Below, piece by piece: positions 35,273 to 45,445 of a stretch of 51,187 nt of DNA. The notes under the pieces were generated by a model. The model had not been told where the DNA came from. It was given only the letters and a program-made list of their open reading frames with translations, and did no database searches. Source of the DNA: Alphaproteobacteria bacterium (GTDB lineage Bacteria; Pseudomonadota; Alphaproteobacteria; SHVP01); assembly GCA_009694165.1 (NCBI GenBank), contig SHVP01000006.1, positions 1 to 51,187 on the forward strand. Direction: 5' to 3'. The first letter of the stretch is position 1. Each line of letters begins with the position of its first letter. The position numbers were made by a program, and so were the translations under genes.

Positions 35273-35467
35273 ATGGACAAGCACAAGACAACGGAGCCCG
35301 GCCAAGACGCGACCCCGGCGGCCCCCAACCCAGCGGTCCCCGCCCCGCTGGCCAAGCCGGCGGCGCCGGCCGCGGCCGCTCGCGCCGACGAAATTGGCGG
35401 CCCCAAGGGGCTCGAACCGACGCGCTACGGCGATTGGGAACGCAAGGGGATCTGCGTCGACTTCTAG
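35273..35467 (+). CDS. SdhAF4-like succinate dehydrogenase assembly factor (DUF1674)
   Basis: A 64-residue protein with a Pro/Ala-rich variable half and a C-terminus ending at the stop that carries the family signature G-G-P-K-G-x-E-P-T-R-Y-G-D-W-E-R-K-G. Known members help flavinylate the succinate dehydrogenase flavoprotein subunit. No sdh genes are in the window, but this gene often sits beside htpX/rsmB in alphaproteobacteria. The ATG at 35273 is favoured; an earlier in-frame ATG (35177) would overlap the protease gene. Confidence 0.88.
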   Translation: MDKHKTTEPGQDATPAAPNPAVPAPLAKPAAPAAAARADEIGGPKGLEPTRYGDWERKGICVDF

Positions 35468-35479
35468 TGGGTGGGCTCG

Positions 35480-37414
<1,935 letters not shown>

Positions 37415-37591
37415 GGCGGATCCCCCCAACCGTTCCTGGTCGCATTGCCACTGGCCCGCGGTGGGCCGCGGCCTCATTATCGAGGGGGCCCGCCGAGCGA
37501 CGCAAGCCGCGCCGTCGACGCGCCCATTGCTGTTCCGGCAAAGTTATGGACAATCGAAGCGGACCGCTGGGGGGGCGATCAGGGAGGGGCC

Positions 37592-38086
37592 ATGAAGGGC
37601 ACGATTCGCCGACTCGGTGAAGAAGACGCGCGCGCGTTCCGCAAACTCTGGTTCTCTGCCCTGCGGAGCGAGCCGGAGGAGTTCTCCACCAATGCGCCAG
37701 CGCCGCGCAACAGGGTTCTCGCTTATTTCCGCAGACTGGTCAAAGAGGGCGTCGTGTTCGGCAGTTTTTCCGGCGAGCGGATGACGGGGGCTATCGGACT
37801 GCGTGGGCAGGATCAACCCTTCAGCGGACACAAGGCCGATATAGTCCTGATGTTCGTCCGCGATTCGGCGCGCGGAACGGGAGTGGCGATCGAACTGCTC
37901 GACGTGATCGAGGAATACGCGCGCAAACACTTCGAAGTCATCAACGTGCGGGTGATCGACCGCAACCGGCGAGCACGCCGCTTCCTCGATCGCGAAGGCT
38001 ACAAGCTCTATGGGCTGGAGCGGCGGGCGGTGAAGGCGAAAACTCGCTATTACGACGAAGAGATGCGCGCCAAGCGCCTGCTCTGA
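37592..38086 (+). CDS. GNAT-family N-acetyltransferase
   Basis: A 164-residue acetyltransferase. The acetyl-CoA site is V-R-D-S-A-R-G-T-G-V-A near residue 90 (the R/Q-x-x-G-x-G/A loop), followed by N-R-R-A-R-R-F-L-D-R-E-G-Y-K-L-Y-G. AGGGAGGGG lies just upstream of the ATG. It is divergent from acs with 177 bases between. Some GNAT proteins regulate Acs by acetylating its C-terminal Lys, but this one has the plain small-molecule or ribosomal type of domain, so that link is only a suggestion. Its stop overlaps the next start by one base. Confidence 0.85.
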   Translation: MKGTIRRLGEEDARAFRKLWFSALRSEPEEFSTNAPAPRNRVLAYFRRLVKEGVVFGSFSGERMTGAIGLRGQDQPFSGHKADIVLMFVRDSARGTGVAIELLDVIEEYARKHFEVINVRVIDRNRRARRFLDREGYKLYGLERRAVKAKTRYYDEEMRAKRLL

Positions 38087-38982
38087 TGCGCCTCGACCAC
38101 TGCACCTGGCCAGAGGTCGATACCTATCTCAAACGCTCCACCGGCATTCTGATTCCGGTCGGCTCGACCGAACAGCATGGCTCCAACGGCCTAATCGGCA
38201 CCGATACGCTGTGCGCCGAGGCGGTCGCGCAGGCGGTGGCCGAGCGGGTGGGCGGGTTATGTGGCCCGCCGTTGCCGATCGGCGTCGCCGAGCACCACCT
38301 CGATTTTGCCGGTTCGCTGACGCTGTCGCGCGAGACGGTTCTCGCCGTGCGCGGCGACTATGGCCGCTCGCTCCTCCACCACGGCTTTCGCCGTCTTTAC
38401 GTGGTAAACGGCCACGGCGGCAACATCGGGGCGCTGCACGAGTGGAGCCGTACGATTGACGGGAGGGCGGCCGACGACGGCGCGGCCCTGCGCCGTCGCT
38501 TCGTCAACTGGTGGATGGGGAACCGCACGACGGCGTTGCGCCGCGACCTGTATGGGGACCGCGAGGGCGTCCATGCGCCGCCGAGCGAAATCGCCGTGAC
38601 CCAGCACCCGGTGCCCGCGGCGCCGAAGCCGCCGATGGCACCGGGGGTGGCGCCGGCGGCGCAGTCCTATCGCAGTGAGGTCGAGTACCGGGCCAAGTTT
38701 CCCGACGGCTGCGTCGCCTCCGATCCGTCGCTGGCGACGCCCGCCGACGGCGCCCGCCTCTTTGCCACAGCCGTAGACGACGTGGCCGAGGACTACGGGA
38801 CCTTCCTGGCGTCGCGAACCCCGCGCGGGCGGCAAGCGAACGCCTCCACGGCATTCTCCGCCGCAATGACTATGCGCGGGCGGTGTTCGATCGCGCCACC
38901 GACATCGCGCTGCCCGGGTGGTACCTGGGCGCGGGCTGCATCGCCCAAAGCGTGTGGAACGATGCCTTCGGCTTTCCGCTGA
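38086..38982 (+). CDS. creatininase-family amidohydrolase with abnormal C-terminal extension
   Basis: A creatininase-fold protein. Metal-binding residues are visible in G-S-T-E-Q-H-G (about 26-32), G-T-D-T (about 38) and N-G-H-G-G-N near 110. The family usually ends soon after the E-D-Y-G-T-F-L-A stretch near residue 240, but here the frame continues for about 55 residues of Arg/Ala/Ser-rich sequence that overlaps the nucleotidyltransferase gene. That tail has no family character, so a one-base indel near 38800-38840 that removed the natural stop is likely. Relatives act on creatinine, on cyclic amides, or in mycofactocin maturation; the substrate here is unknown. Confidence 0.75.
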   Translation: MRLDHCTWPEVDTYLKRSTGILIPVGSTEQHGSNGLIGTDTLCAEAVAQAVAERVGGLCGPPLPIGVAEHHLDFAGSLTLSRETVLAVRGDYGRSLLHHGFRRLYVVNGHGGNIGALHEWSRTIDGRAADDGAALRRRFVNWWMGNRTTALRRDLYGDREGVHAPPSEIAVTQHPVPAAPKPPMAPGVAPAAQSYRSEVEYRAKFPDGCVASDPSLATPADGARLFATAVDDVAEDYGTFLASRTPRGRQANASTAFSAAMTMRGRCSIAPPTSRCPGGTWARAASPKACGTMPSAFR

Positions 38983-39398
38983 CACGCGGCATTCTCGACC
39001 TCGATTTCGTCTATTTCGATCCCGACCTGACCGCCGCGACGGAAGAGCGCCATCAGCGAGATGTTCGCGACCTGCTGGCCGATCTTCCGGTCAAGACGGA
39101 AGTCAAGAATCAGGCCCGTGTCCACCTCTGGTATCGAGATCGCTTCGGCTACGACATCGCGGCGGCGCACTCGCTGGCCGAGGCAGCCATGACCTGGCCG
39201 ACCACGGCGACCGCCATCGTCGTTCGCTCTGGCGCGACCGGCCTCGACGTGCTGGCGCCGTTCGGGCTCGCCGATCTCTTTGCCCTCGTCGTCCGCCCCA
39301 ACAAGCGTCAGATCACCAAGGAGATCTATAGGCAGAAGGTCGCCCGCTGGCGCTCCCTCTGGCCCGGACTGACCTATGTGGCCTGGGAGGAAGCGTGA
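38883..39398 (+). CDS. nucleotidyltransferase-family protein (NTP_transf_6 / DUF925)
   Basis: At least 171 residues. L-P-G-W-Y-L-G-A-G-C-I near the start, D-L-D-F-V-Y-F-D-P-D-L near 40, K-N-Q-A-R-V-H-L near 77 and A-P-F-G-L-A-D-L-F near 125 are the family pattern. Biochemical function is not established. In-frame sequence with the expected helical N-terminus (E-R-L-H-G-I-L-R-R-N-D-Y) continues upstream to about 38838 but contains no ATG, GTG or TTG. The GTG at 38883 is therefore either a truncated start or the mark of a frameshift at the junction with the creatininase gene. Confidence 0.72.
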   Translation: MFDRATDIALPGWYLGAGCIAQSVWNDAFGFPLTRGILDLDFVYFDPDLTAATEERHQRDVRDLLADLPVKTEVKNQARVHLWYRDRFGYDIAAAHSLAEAAMTWPTTATAIVVRSGATGLDVLAPFGLADLFALVVRPNKRQITKEIYRQKVARWRSLWPGLTYVAWEEA

Positions 39399-39421
39399 CC
39401 GCACCGGCCGCGGGCTCTCTC

Positions 39422-39736
39422 TCAGGCCACGCACACCAGGCCGTCGGTCACCACGATTGGCACCGGCGTCAGGCTGAGTCCTGGGCACGGGCCGTTGAGG
39501 CAATAGCCGTCGTGGATCCGGAACAGCGCGCCATGCATGGTGCAAAGGAGATGGGTTCCTGCGGCGTCGAGAAATTGTCCCGGTTGCCAATCGAGCGGCG
39601 CGTGGGCGTGCGGGCAATCGTTGACGTAGGCGACCAGGCCGTCGGGGCCGTCGAAGGCCTCCGGCGGCGCAACGCGTGACGGCGGCCGCAGCACGAACAG
39701 CTCGAATTGGTCGGCACCGGCGCCGAAGGTGAACAC
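39422..39736 (-). CDS. small Rieske [2Fe-2S] protein
   Basis: A Rieske ferredoxin-like protein of at least 104 residues. The cluster ligands are C-P-H (in D-C-P-H-A-H-A-P-L-D-W, near 42) and C-T-M-H-G near 65. Homologous sequence (L-C-R-A-A-D-I-A-A-G-A-A-K) continues upstream of the GTG at 39736 to about 39775, but no standard start codon lies in frame there, so the true start is uncertain or unusual. It is the last gene of the leftward tsaD-gpsA run. An electron-transfer role is inferred. Confidence 0.75.
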   Translation of the reverse strand: MFTFGAGADQFELFVLRPPSRVAPPEAFDGPDGLVAYVNDCPHAHAPLDWQPGQFLDAAGTHLLCTMHGALFRIHDGYCLNGPCPGLSLTPVPIVVTDGLVCVA

Positions 39737-39825
39737 CTTGGCGGCGCCGGCGGCAATGTCGGCCGCCCGGCAGAGCGTGGTCCCGGGTGGCGGCGCTCCC
39801 GGCCGCGCGCGAAACCCGGCACTGG

Positions 39826-40239
39826 TCAGGGCTTGACGCCCCCCATCTTGCAGAGCTGCCGCCAGGCGGCCGGCGCCACCTTCTGGACCGACAGGCGCGA
39901 CAGGCGCACCAGTTCCATGTCGCTGAACTCTGCCGCCTCCTTCGCCTCCTTCAAGGTGACCGGGCGCTTCAGCGGCACGTCAGTCTTGACGTCGACGCAG
40001 ACGAAACGGCCGCTCTCATCGGTCGGATCGGGGTAGGCCTCGCGCACGATGGTGACGATGCCGACGATCTGGCGCTCGTCGCCCGAATGGTAGAAGAACA
40101 CGCGGTCGCCCTTCTTCATCGCTTTCATGTTGCTGCGGGCACGGAAGTTGCGGACGCCGTTCCACGGCTCGACGCCCTTCTTCACCTGATCGTCCCACGA
40201 CCAGGTCTCAGGCTCGGTCTTCATCAGCCAGTAATTCAT
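39826..40239 (-). CDS. EVE-domain protein
   Basis: A 137-residue single EVE (PUA-like) domain: N-Y-W-L-M-K-T-E-P near the start, G-V-R-N-F-R-A-R near 30, G-D-R-V-F-F-Y-H-S near 46 and Y-P-D-P-T near 72. EVE domains are thought to bind modified nucleobases in RNA or DNA; the housekeeping bacterial version has no settled role. The ATG at 40239 overlaps the stop of the YciI gene as ATGA. An in-frame start at 40419 would add 60 shadow residues and is rejected. Confidence 0.9.
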   Translation of the reverse strand: MNYWLMKTEPETWSWDDQVKKGVEPWNGVRNFRARSNMKAMKKGDRVFFYHSGDERQIVGIVTIVREAYPDPTDESGRFVCVDVKTDVPLKRPVTLKEAKEAAEFSDMELVRLSRLSVQKVAPAAWRQLCKMGGVKP

Positions 40240-40541
40240 CCGCGTTTGCCCGGCGACCACGCGCCTGCGAGCGGTTGAAATTCGCGGATGACCTGATTCT
40301 CCCACACGCCAGCGCTGTAAAATGGGTCCCGCTCGATCAGCGTCCGGGCGTCCGCGGCGCTCGCCGCTTCGACCACGAGGAAACTCGCATTGCGCGGGTT
40401 GCCGTCGACTGCTGGGCACCGTCCGCCCAGCATGATGCGGTCGGCGATCGACGCAATATGTCGCCGATGGTCGGACAGAAACTTTTCACGCAATTCGGCG
40501 CCCTTCGCCGAGTCGGTGCCATAGAAAATGTAATAGGCCAT
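40236..40541 (-). CDS. YciI-like protein, copy 1
   Basis: About 101 residues, a ferredoxin-like dimeric fold. The putative active His-Asp pair lies in S-D-H-R-R-H-I near 24, with G-G-R-C-P near 40, E-R-D-P-F near 70 and V-W-E-N-Q-V-I-R-E-F near 80. GGGAGG lies just upstream of the ATG at 40541; the GTG directly before it is an alternative. It is followed by the EVE gene with an ATGA overlap and preceded on the same strand by a second YciI gene. The reaction is unknown. Confidence 0.85.
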   Translation of the reverse strand: MAYYIFYGTDSAKGAELREKFLSDHRRHIASIADRIMLGGRCPAVDGNPRNASFLVVEAASAADARTLIERDPFYSAGVWENQVIREFQPLAGAWSPGKRG

Positions 40542-40666
40542 CACCCTCCCCGCGGTCGCGTGCCGGCCGACTCTAACTCAGGCGGCGGCGCCTCGGCCAT
40601 GGTCGCGTCGCCACCGGCAGGTTATCGCGCTGCCGAGGTCATCGCCCCGGATGCCGGAGATTCCTT

Positions 40667-40987
40667 CTAATAGTCGGCAAGGTCGATCTCCATTCCGGGG
40701 GGAAGCCAACTGCCGGCGACCGCGCGAAACGGGCGGATCGTCATCTCGCGCCAGACGCCGCCTTTGAAATAGGGATCATTTTCCATCAGGTTCCGCGCCG
40801 CTGCGAGCGAGTCGGCTTCGATCAGAAGCAGGCTCGACCACAGCGCGTTGTTCTCGTCGGCCGGACACGGCCCGGCGACCAGGTAACGCGCCCTGTGCCG
40901 CTTCACGTAGGAGAGATGCGGGCGGGCGAACTCGCGCCGGCGCCGCTCGCCTTCGGCGTGGTCGGCGCAATGGACGACATAAATCAT
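40667..40987 (-). CDS. YciI-like protein, copy 2
   Basis: A 106-residue paralogue of the neighbouring YciI gene: A-R-P-H-L-S-Y-V near 25, G-P-C-P near 42, E-N-D-P-Y-F near 72 and V-W-R-E-M-T-I-R-P-F near 82. The ATG at 40987, with GAAGAGAG upstream, is preferred over a GTG at 41002 that overlaps the gpsA stop. The 125 bases between the two YciI genes hold nothing recognisable. This pair of divergent copies beside gpsA may form a heterodimer. Confidence 0.82.
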   Translation of the reverse strand: MIYVVHCADHAEGERRRREFARPHLSYVKRHRARYLVAGPCPADENNALWSSLLLIEADSLAAARNLMENDPYFKGGVWREMTIRPFRAVAGSWLPPGMEIDLADY

Positions 40988-40998
40988 CGGGGCTCTCT

Positions 40999-41985
40999 TC
41001 ACTCGCTCCGCAGTGGCCGACTGAGCAGGTCGCGAAGGGCCTCGTCGATGCCGACAGCGCTGCGGAGGATGCGATCGACGGCGGCGGCGATCGGCATGTC
41101 GGCGCCGTGGCGGTTGGCCAAGGCGGCAACGGCGGCGGCCGAAAAAACCCCTTCGGCGACCGATCGGTGCTGGGCCACATAGGTTGCCAGGGTGGCGCCC
41201 TCGGCGAGTGCCACGCCAAGCGACATGTTGCGCGATTGCGGCGAGCCGCAGGTGAGCACGAGGTCGCCGAGGCCCGACAGCCCCATCAAGGTGTCGCGTT
41301 TGGCGCCGAGGGCTTCGCCCAGTCGCAGCATTTCGGCCAGGCCGCGCGTGATCAACGCGGCGCGCGCGTTTTCCCCGAGGTGGCGGCCGACGACGATGCC
41401 GGCGGCAATCGCCAGCACGTTCTTGACGCTGCCGCCGATCTGGGCGCCGATCACGTCGGCGCTGAGATAAGGACGAAAGCTACGGCTGCCCAGCGCCTCG
41501 GCGAGCGCCCGGCCGATCGCCGCATCGACGCAGGCGAGGGTGACCGCGGTCAGCAGGCCCTGCGCGACCTCGCGGGCGAAGGTGGGCCCGGAGAGCACCG
41601 CGACTACGGCGTGCGGCAGGGTCTCGGCGACCACCTCGCTCATCAGCGCGAGGCTCTGCTGCTCGATGCCCTTGGCGCAGATGACCACCGGCGTGCCCGC
41701 GCGCAACGACGGTGCCGCCCGTCGGCAGAGCGCCCGCACGTGCTGGGCGGGCGCCGCCACCAGCACGGCCTCGGCCCGGCACACCTCGGCGAGGTCGCCG
41801 CTGGCACGAATGGCTGGGTTGAGGGCGATGTCGGGCAGGAACAACGGGTTGCGGTGTGCGTCGTTGACGGCCGCCACCACCTCGGGCTCTTGGGCCCAGA
41901 GCGTGGTGGTCAACCCGTTGGTGGCGGCGAGATGGGCGAGCGCGCTTCCCCACGCGCCGCCGCCGATGATACCGAGCGACCGCAC
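40999..41985 (-). CDS. gpsA: NAD(P)H-dependent glycerol-3-phosphate dehydrogenase
   Basis: Makes sn-glycerol 3-phosphate for phospholipid synthesis. The 328-residue protein has I-I-G-G-G-A-W-G-S-A-L at the N-terminus, C-A-K-G-I-E near 105, G-P-T-F-A-R-E-V near 135, the catalytic Lys in G-S-V-K-N-V near 188, and G-L-G-D-L-V-L-T-C near 240. The start is GTG at 41985. It sits 15 bases after the 2OG-oxygenase gene within the tsaD run. Confidence 0.95.
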   Translation of the reverse strand: MRSLGIIGGGAWGSALAHLAATNGLTTTLWAQEPEVVAAVNDAHRNPLFLPDIALNPAIRASGDLAEVCRAEAVLVAAPAQHVRALCRRAAPSLRAGTPVVICAKGIEQQSLALMSEVVAETLPHAVVAVLSGPTFAREVAQGLLTAVTLACVDAAIGRALAEALGSRSFRPYLSADVIGAQIGGSVKNVLAIAAGIVVGRHLGENARAALITRGLAEMLRLGEALGAKRDTLMGLSGLGDLVLTCGSPQSRNMSLGVALAEGATLATYVAQHRSVAEGVFSAAAVAALANRHGADMPIAAAVDRILRSAVGIDEALRDLLSRPLRSE

Positions 41986-42000
41986 CGGCGCCGCCGCGTC

Positions 42001-42657
42001 CTACTCGGCGACGCTTAGGTTGAACGAGATCGAGATGCGCGTGCCGTCGCCGTTATACGGCCGCACGCCGTGCGACAGCCACGACGGAAACATCACCATG
42101 ATGCCGGCGCGCGGGGTCAGCAGTTCGGTGGCGCCGACGGAGTTGCCGCCGGGGCCGCGGAAGCACAACAGCGGCGCATACATCGACGGGCCGGGGCCCC
42201 GCGGGTCCATGATCACGAACTCGCCGCCGAACTCCTTGTGCTGGGCGCAACCGCCGTCGTCGACGTAATAGACGCCCGACCAGTAGGCGCCCGGATGGAC
42301 GTGGAGCTCGTTGCTGTGGCCCTTGCGATTGATGTTGGCCCAGGCGTTGACCCGCCACTTGAGTTCGACCGGTCGGCCGCTGCGGCTGGCGGTCATGCGC
42401 TCGGCCAATACCTCGGCCGTTTCGACGAGGCGCTTGCCGTATTTGCCGCCCCACTTCATGAAGTCCCGCTCCGAATGCCAGCCGCCGATATTGCTGTCGT
42501 AGGAGTCGCGCGGCGGCGTCGATTTCTCGCGCGCCAGAATGAGCTTCTTCAGGTCGGCGTTGATCTTGTCGGCGTCGGGGATCTGCGCCATCAGCACCGG
42601 CGTCGGGAAAGCGGGACGCACCTCGACGCGCTCGGGCACCTGTTTTTCGCTTACCAT
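42001..42657 (-). CDS. putative 2-oxoglutarate-Fe(II) oxygenase (TIGR02466-like)
   Basis: A 218-residue double-stranded beta-helix protein of the kind named putative 2OG-Fe(II) oxygenase. W-A-N-I-N-R-K-G-H-S-N-E-L-H-V-H-P near 110 carries likely iron ligands, W-S-G-V-Y-Y-V follows, and the second His lies in F-P-S-W-L-S-H-G-V near 193 with a following Arg (G-T-R-I-S-I) for 2-oxoglutarate. The substrate is unknown. GGAGG lies 5 bases before the ATG. Its place between tsaD and gpsA, normally adjacent in alphaproteobacteria as far as I recall, suggests later insertion. Confidence 0.8.
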   Translation of the reverse strand: MVSEKQVPERVEVRPAFPTPVLMAQIPDADKINADLKKLILAREKSTPPRDSYDSNIGGWHSERDFMKWGGKYGKRLVETAEVLAERMTASRSGRPVELKWRVNAWANINRKGHSNELHVHPGAYWSGVYYVDDGGCAQHKEFGGEFVIMDPRGPGPSMYAPLLCFRGPGGNSVGATELLTPRAGIMVMFPSWLSHGVRPYNGDGTRISISFNLSVAE

Positions 42658-42678
42658 CGCAGCCTCCGACTTCGTAAT

Positions 42679-43704
42679 TCAGCTCGCCAACGGCCAGCGC
42701 GCTCGCGCCGGCGCGTCGAGCGGATCGACAAGGCCGAGGCGGAGCCGTTCGACGCCGGCCCAGGCGATCATGGCGCCGTTATCGGTGCAGAGCCAGGGCG
42801 GCGGCGCCATCATCCTAAGGCCGTGCGCCGAGGCAAGCGAATCGAGACTGTCGCGGATGGCGCGATTGGACGCGACGCCGCCGGCGACGACGAGATGCTC
42901 GATGCCGGGATGACGTTGCCGGATCAAGGCGATGGCATGCGCCGTTCGATCGACCAGCACTGCGACGATCGCCGCCTGGAACTCGGCGGCGAGATCGTCG
43001 ACGGTTTGGGCGCCCATCGGCATCGCCCGCGACAGATCGCGCACGCGGTGAAGCACGGCGGTCTTCAGACCGGAAAACGAAAATTCGCAGCCCGGGCGCC
43101 GCACCATCGGCCGTGGCAGGTCGAAGCGCCCCGCGCGCCCGCGCGCCGCCGCCGCCTCGATGGCCGGCCCGCCGGGATAGGCGAGGCCGAGCAGCTTCGC
43201 CACCTTGTCGAACGCCTCGCCGACGGCGTCGTCGATGGTCGTTCCCAGCCGCACGTAGCGACCGACGCCCTCGACCGACAGCAATTGGCAATGGCCGCCG
43301 GAGATCAACAAGAGCAGAAAGGGGAACGGCACGTCGGCGAGCAGGCGAGGCGACAGCGCGTGCCCTTCGAGGTGGTTGATCGCCGCCAATGGCAACCCGC
43401 TGACCGCGGCCAGCGCCTTGCCGGTCACCAGGCCCACCATCAGGCCGCCGATCAGTCCCGGTCCGGCGGTGGCGGCAATCCCGTCGAGATCGCGAAAGCG
43501 AACGCCTGCTTTAGTCATCGTTTGGGCGATCAGGGCATCCAATAGTTCGACATGCGCCCGCGCGGCGATTTCGGGGACGATCCCGCCATAGGGGCGATGC
43601 TCGTCGAGCTGCGAGCGGACGACGCTGGCCAGGATCGTGCGATCGTCGCGCACGACGGCCGCGGCCGTTTCATCGCAACTCGTTTCGATGCCCAGCACGA
43701 TCAC
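42679..43704 (-). CDS. tsaD: tRNA N6-threonylcarbamoyladenosine transferase TsaD
   Basis: Transfers the threonylcarbamoyl group to A37 of ANN-reading tRNAs, as part of the TsaBDE complex. The 341-residue ASKHA-fold protein has [10 protein letters not shown] at the N-terminus, the iron-binding H-L-E-G-H near 111, and S-G-G-H-C near 135. V-A-G-G-V-A-S-N near 270 is also typical. The start is taken as GTG 43704, just before the conserved motif with CCGGAG upstream; an ATG at 43770 would overlap hemC. It is divergent from hemC with 64 bases between. Confidence 0.95.
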   Translation of the reverse strand: MIVLGIETSCDETAAAVVRDDRTILASVVRSQLDEHRPYGGIVPEIAARAHVELLDALIAQTMTKAGVRFRDLDGIAATAGPGLIGGLMVGLVTGKALAAVSGLPLAAINHLEGHALSPRLLADVPFPFLLLLISGGHCQLLSVEGVGRYVRLGTTIDDAVGEAFDKVAKLLGLAYPGGPAIEAAAARGRAGRFDLPRPMVRRPGCEFSFSGLKTAVLHRVRDLSRAMPMGAQTVDDLAAEFQAAIVAVLVDRTAHAIALIRQRHPGIEHLVVAGGVASNRAIRDSLDSLASAHGLRMMAPPPWLCTDNGAMIAWAGVERLRLGLVDPLDAPARARWPLAS

Positions 43705-43768
43705 GGTGACTCCGGCTGGCCGGTGATTGGGGTCGCCCGGCGCGCGGCTTGGCTCTAGCATTGCCACC

Positions 43769-44707
43769 ATGACCGGGCAAGGACATCACCCGCTGCGCCT
43801 CGGCACGCGAGGCTCGCCGCTTGCGCTCGTGCAGGCCAATCTCGTCCGCGATCGGCTCCTGGCCGCGCATGACTCGCTCGCCGGGCGCGGCGTCGAGATC
43901 GTCGTCATTCGCACCAGCGGCGATCGCATCCAGAACCGTTCGCTCGCCGACGCCGGTGGCAAGGGCTTGTTCACCAAGGAGATCGAGGAGGCGCTGACGG
44001 CCGGCGCCATCGATCTCGCGGTCCATTCGATGAAGGACATGCCGACTGCGCTACCGGCCGGACTCACGGTCGATTGCATCCTGCCGCGCGAGGATCCGCG
44101 TGATGCGCTGCTGGCGCCGGGAATCGCCTCGCTGGCCGCGCTGCCGCGGGGAACGGTGGTTGGCACTTCGTCGCTGCGCCGTCGGGCGCAGCTTCTCCAC
44201 CGGCGCCCCGACCTCCGCATGGTCGAGTTTCGCGGCAACGTCGACACGCGCCTGCGCAAGCTGGGCGAAGGGGTGGCCGGCGCCACCGTGCTGGCGATCG
44301 CCGGCCTCACCCGGCTCGGCCTCGCCGACCGCGCCGACGCCATTCTGACGCCGGACGAGATGCTGCCGGCGGTGGCGCAGGGCGCGATCGGCGTCGAGCG
44401 GCGCCTGGCCGACGCGGCGACCGCGGCGCTCCTTCCGGCGCTCAACGCAGTGCTGGCGGCGCTATGTGTCGGCGCCGAACGGGCGCTTCTGGCCGCATTG
44501 GACGGGTCGTGCCGCACGCCGATTGCGGCGCTCGCCGAGATCGCGGGCGACGTGCTTTGGCTACGCGCGCTCATCGTGTCGCCCGACGGGCGCACCGCGT
44601 TCGCAGCCGAGCGGCGCGGGGCGGCGCGCGAGGGCTCGCAACTCGGCGCCGATGCTGGTGCCGAATTGCGGCGAAAGGGCGGTCCCGACTTCTTCAAAAG
44701 CGCGTAG
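43769..44707 (+). CDS. hemC: hydroxymethylbilane synthase
   Basis: Polymerises four porphobilinogens to hydroxymethylbilane. The 312-residue protein has [10 protein letters not shown] near 11, the catalytic Asp region H-S-M-K-D-M-P-T near 90, S-S-L-R-R-R near 135, R-G-N-V-D-T-R near 155, and the dipyrromethane-cofactor Cys in G-S-C-R-T-P-I near 247. I chose ATG 43769 over an in-frame ATG 14 codons upstream because homology starts here. It begins a rightward run hemC-hemD-mitofilin-hemY. Confidence 0.96.
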   Translation: MTGQGHHPLRLGTRGSPLALVQANLVRDRLLAAHDSLAGRGVEIVVIRTSGDRIQNRSLADAGGKGLFTKEIEEALTAGAIDLAVHSMKDMPTALPAGLTVDCILPREDPRDALLAPGIASLAALPRGTVVGTSSLRRRAQLLHRRPDLRMVEFRGNVDTRLRKLGEGVAGATVLAIAGLTRLGLADRADAILTPDEMLPAVAQGAIGVERRLADAATAALLPALNAVLAALCVGAERALLAALDGSCRTPIAALAEIAGDVLWLRALIVSPDGRTAFAAERRGAAREGSQLGADAGAELRRKGGPDFFKSA

Positions 44708-44719
44708 ACTCCCCTCCGA

Positions 44720-45445
44720 ATGCGTTTGTTGCTGACACGACCCAGGGCCGAGGCTGATCGCACCGCCACCCGCTTCGAGCAGGCCGGGCATTCCTGCGTC
44801 CAGGCCTCGATGCTGGCCATTGAGCCCGTCGCCGGGCTGACGATCGATCTCGCCGCCGTCCAGGGCGTCCTGGTGACCAGCCAGAACGGGGCCAATGCGC
44901 TGGCCGCGGCGACCAAGCGCCGCGATGTGCCGACGCTCGCGGTCGGCCAGGCGACGGCGGATATCCTGCGCCAGGGCGGCTTTCACCCGGTCGAGGCGGC
45001 CGAGGGCGACTCGGACGCCCTCGTCGCCCTCGCCAAGAAGACCTTTGCCGCGGCCAAGGGGCGGTTGGTCCATGTCTCGGGTGACCACGTCGCCGGCAGC
45101 GTCGACGACGACCTGCGCGCGGCCGGGTTTCGCGTCGATCGCGTCATCGCCTATCGCTCGGTCGCGGCCACCCGCCTGTCGCCCGATGTCCTCGACAAGA
45201 TTAGTCAGCGGCGCCTCGATGGCGTCGTCCTGTTGTCGGTGCGGACCGCCACCACCTTCGCCGCGGTGCTCGCAGCCTCCGGCGCGGCCGAAGCCGCCCG
45301 GCATCTCGACGCCATCTGTATCAGCCCGACGGTGGCGGCCGCCTGCTCGGCCTTGCCCTGGCGCCAGGTGCGCATCGCGCTCCGCACCGATCTCGAGGGC
45401 GTGCTCGACCTGGTCGGCACCGCGCCGGCCGGGAGTCCGCGATGA
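44720..45445 (+). CDS. hemD: uroporphyrinogen-III synthase
   Basis: Cyclises hydroxymethylbilane with inversion of ring D. The 241-residue protein has the N-terminal L-L-L-T-R-P-R-A-E-A, L-V-T-S-Q-N-G-A-N-A-L near 52, a central V-S-G-D-H-V-A-G near 118, Y-R-S-V near 140 and I-S-P-T-V-A near 200. The family is poorly conserved, so the position directly after hemC adds support. Its stop overlaps the next start as ATGA. Confidence 0.9.
   Translation: MRLLLTRPRAEADRTATRFEQAGHSCVQASMLAIEPVAGLTIDLAAVQGVLVTSQNGANALAAATKRRDVPTLAVGQATADILRQGGFHPVEAAEGDSDALVALAKKTFAAAKGRLVHVSGDHVAGSVDDDLRAAGFRVDRVIAYRSVAATRLSPDVLDKISQRRLDGVVLLSVRTATTFAAVLAASGAAEAARHLDAICISPTVAAACSALPWRQVRIALRTDLEGVLDLVGTAPAGSPR

Noticed and set aside
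42070..43545. Rightward 491-codon open frame opposite tsaD and the 2OG-oxygenase gene
   Set aside because: It spans two real genes and their spacer on the other strand and has no recognisable motif, so it is a high-GC shadow.
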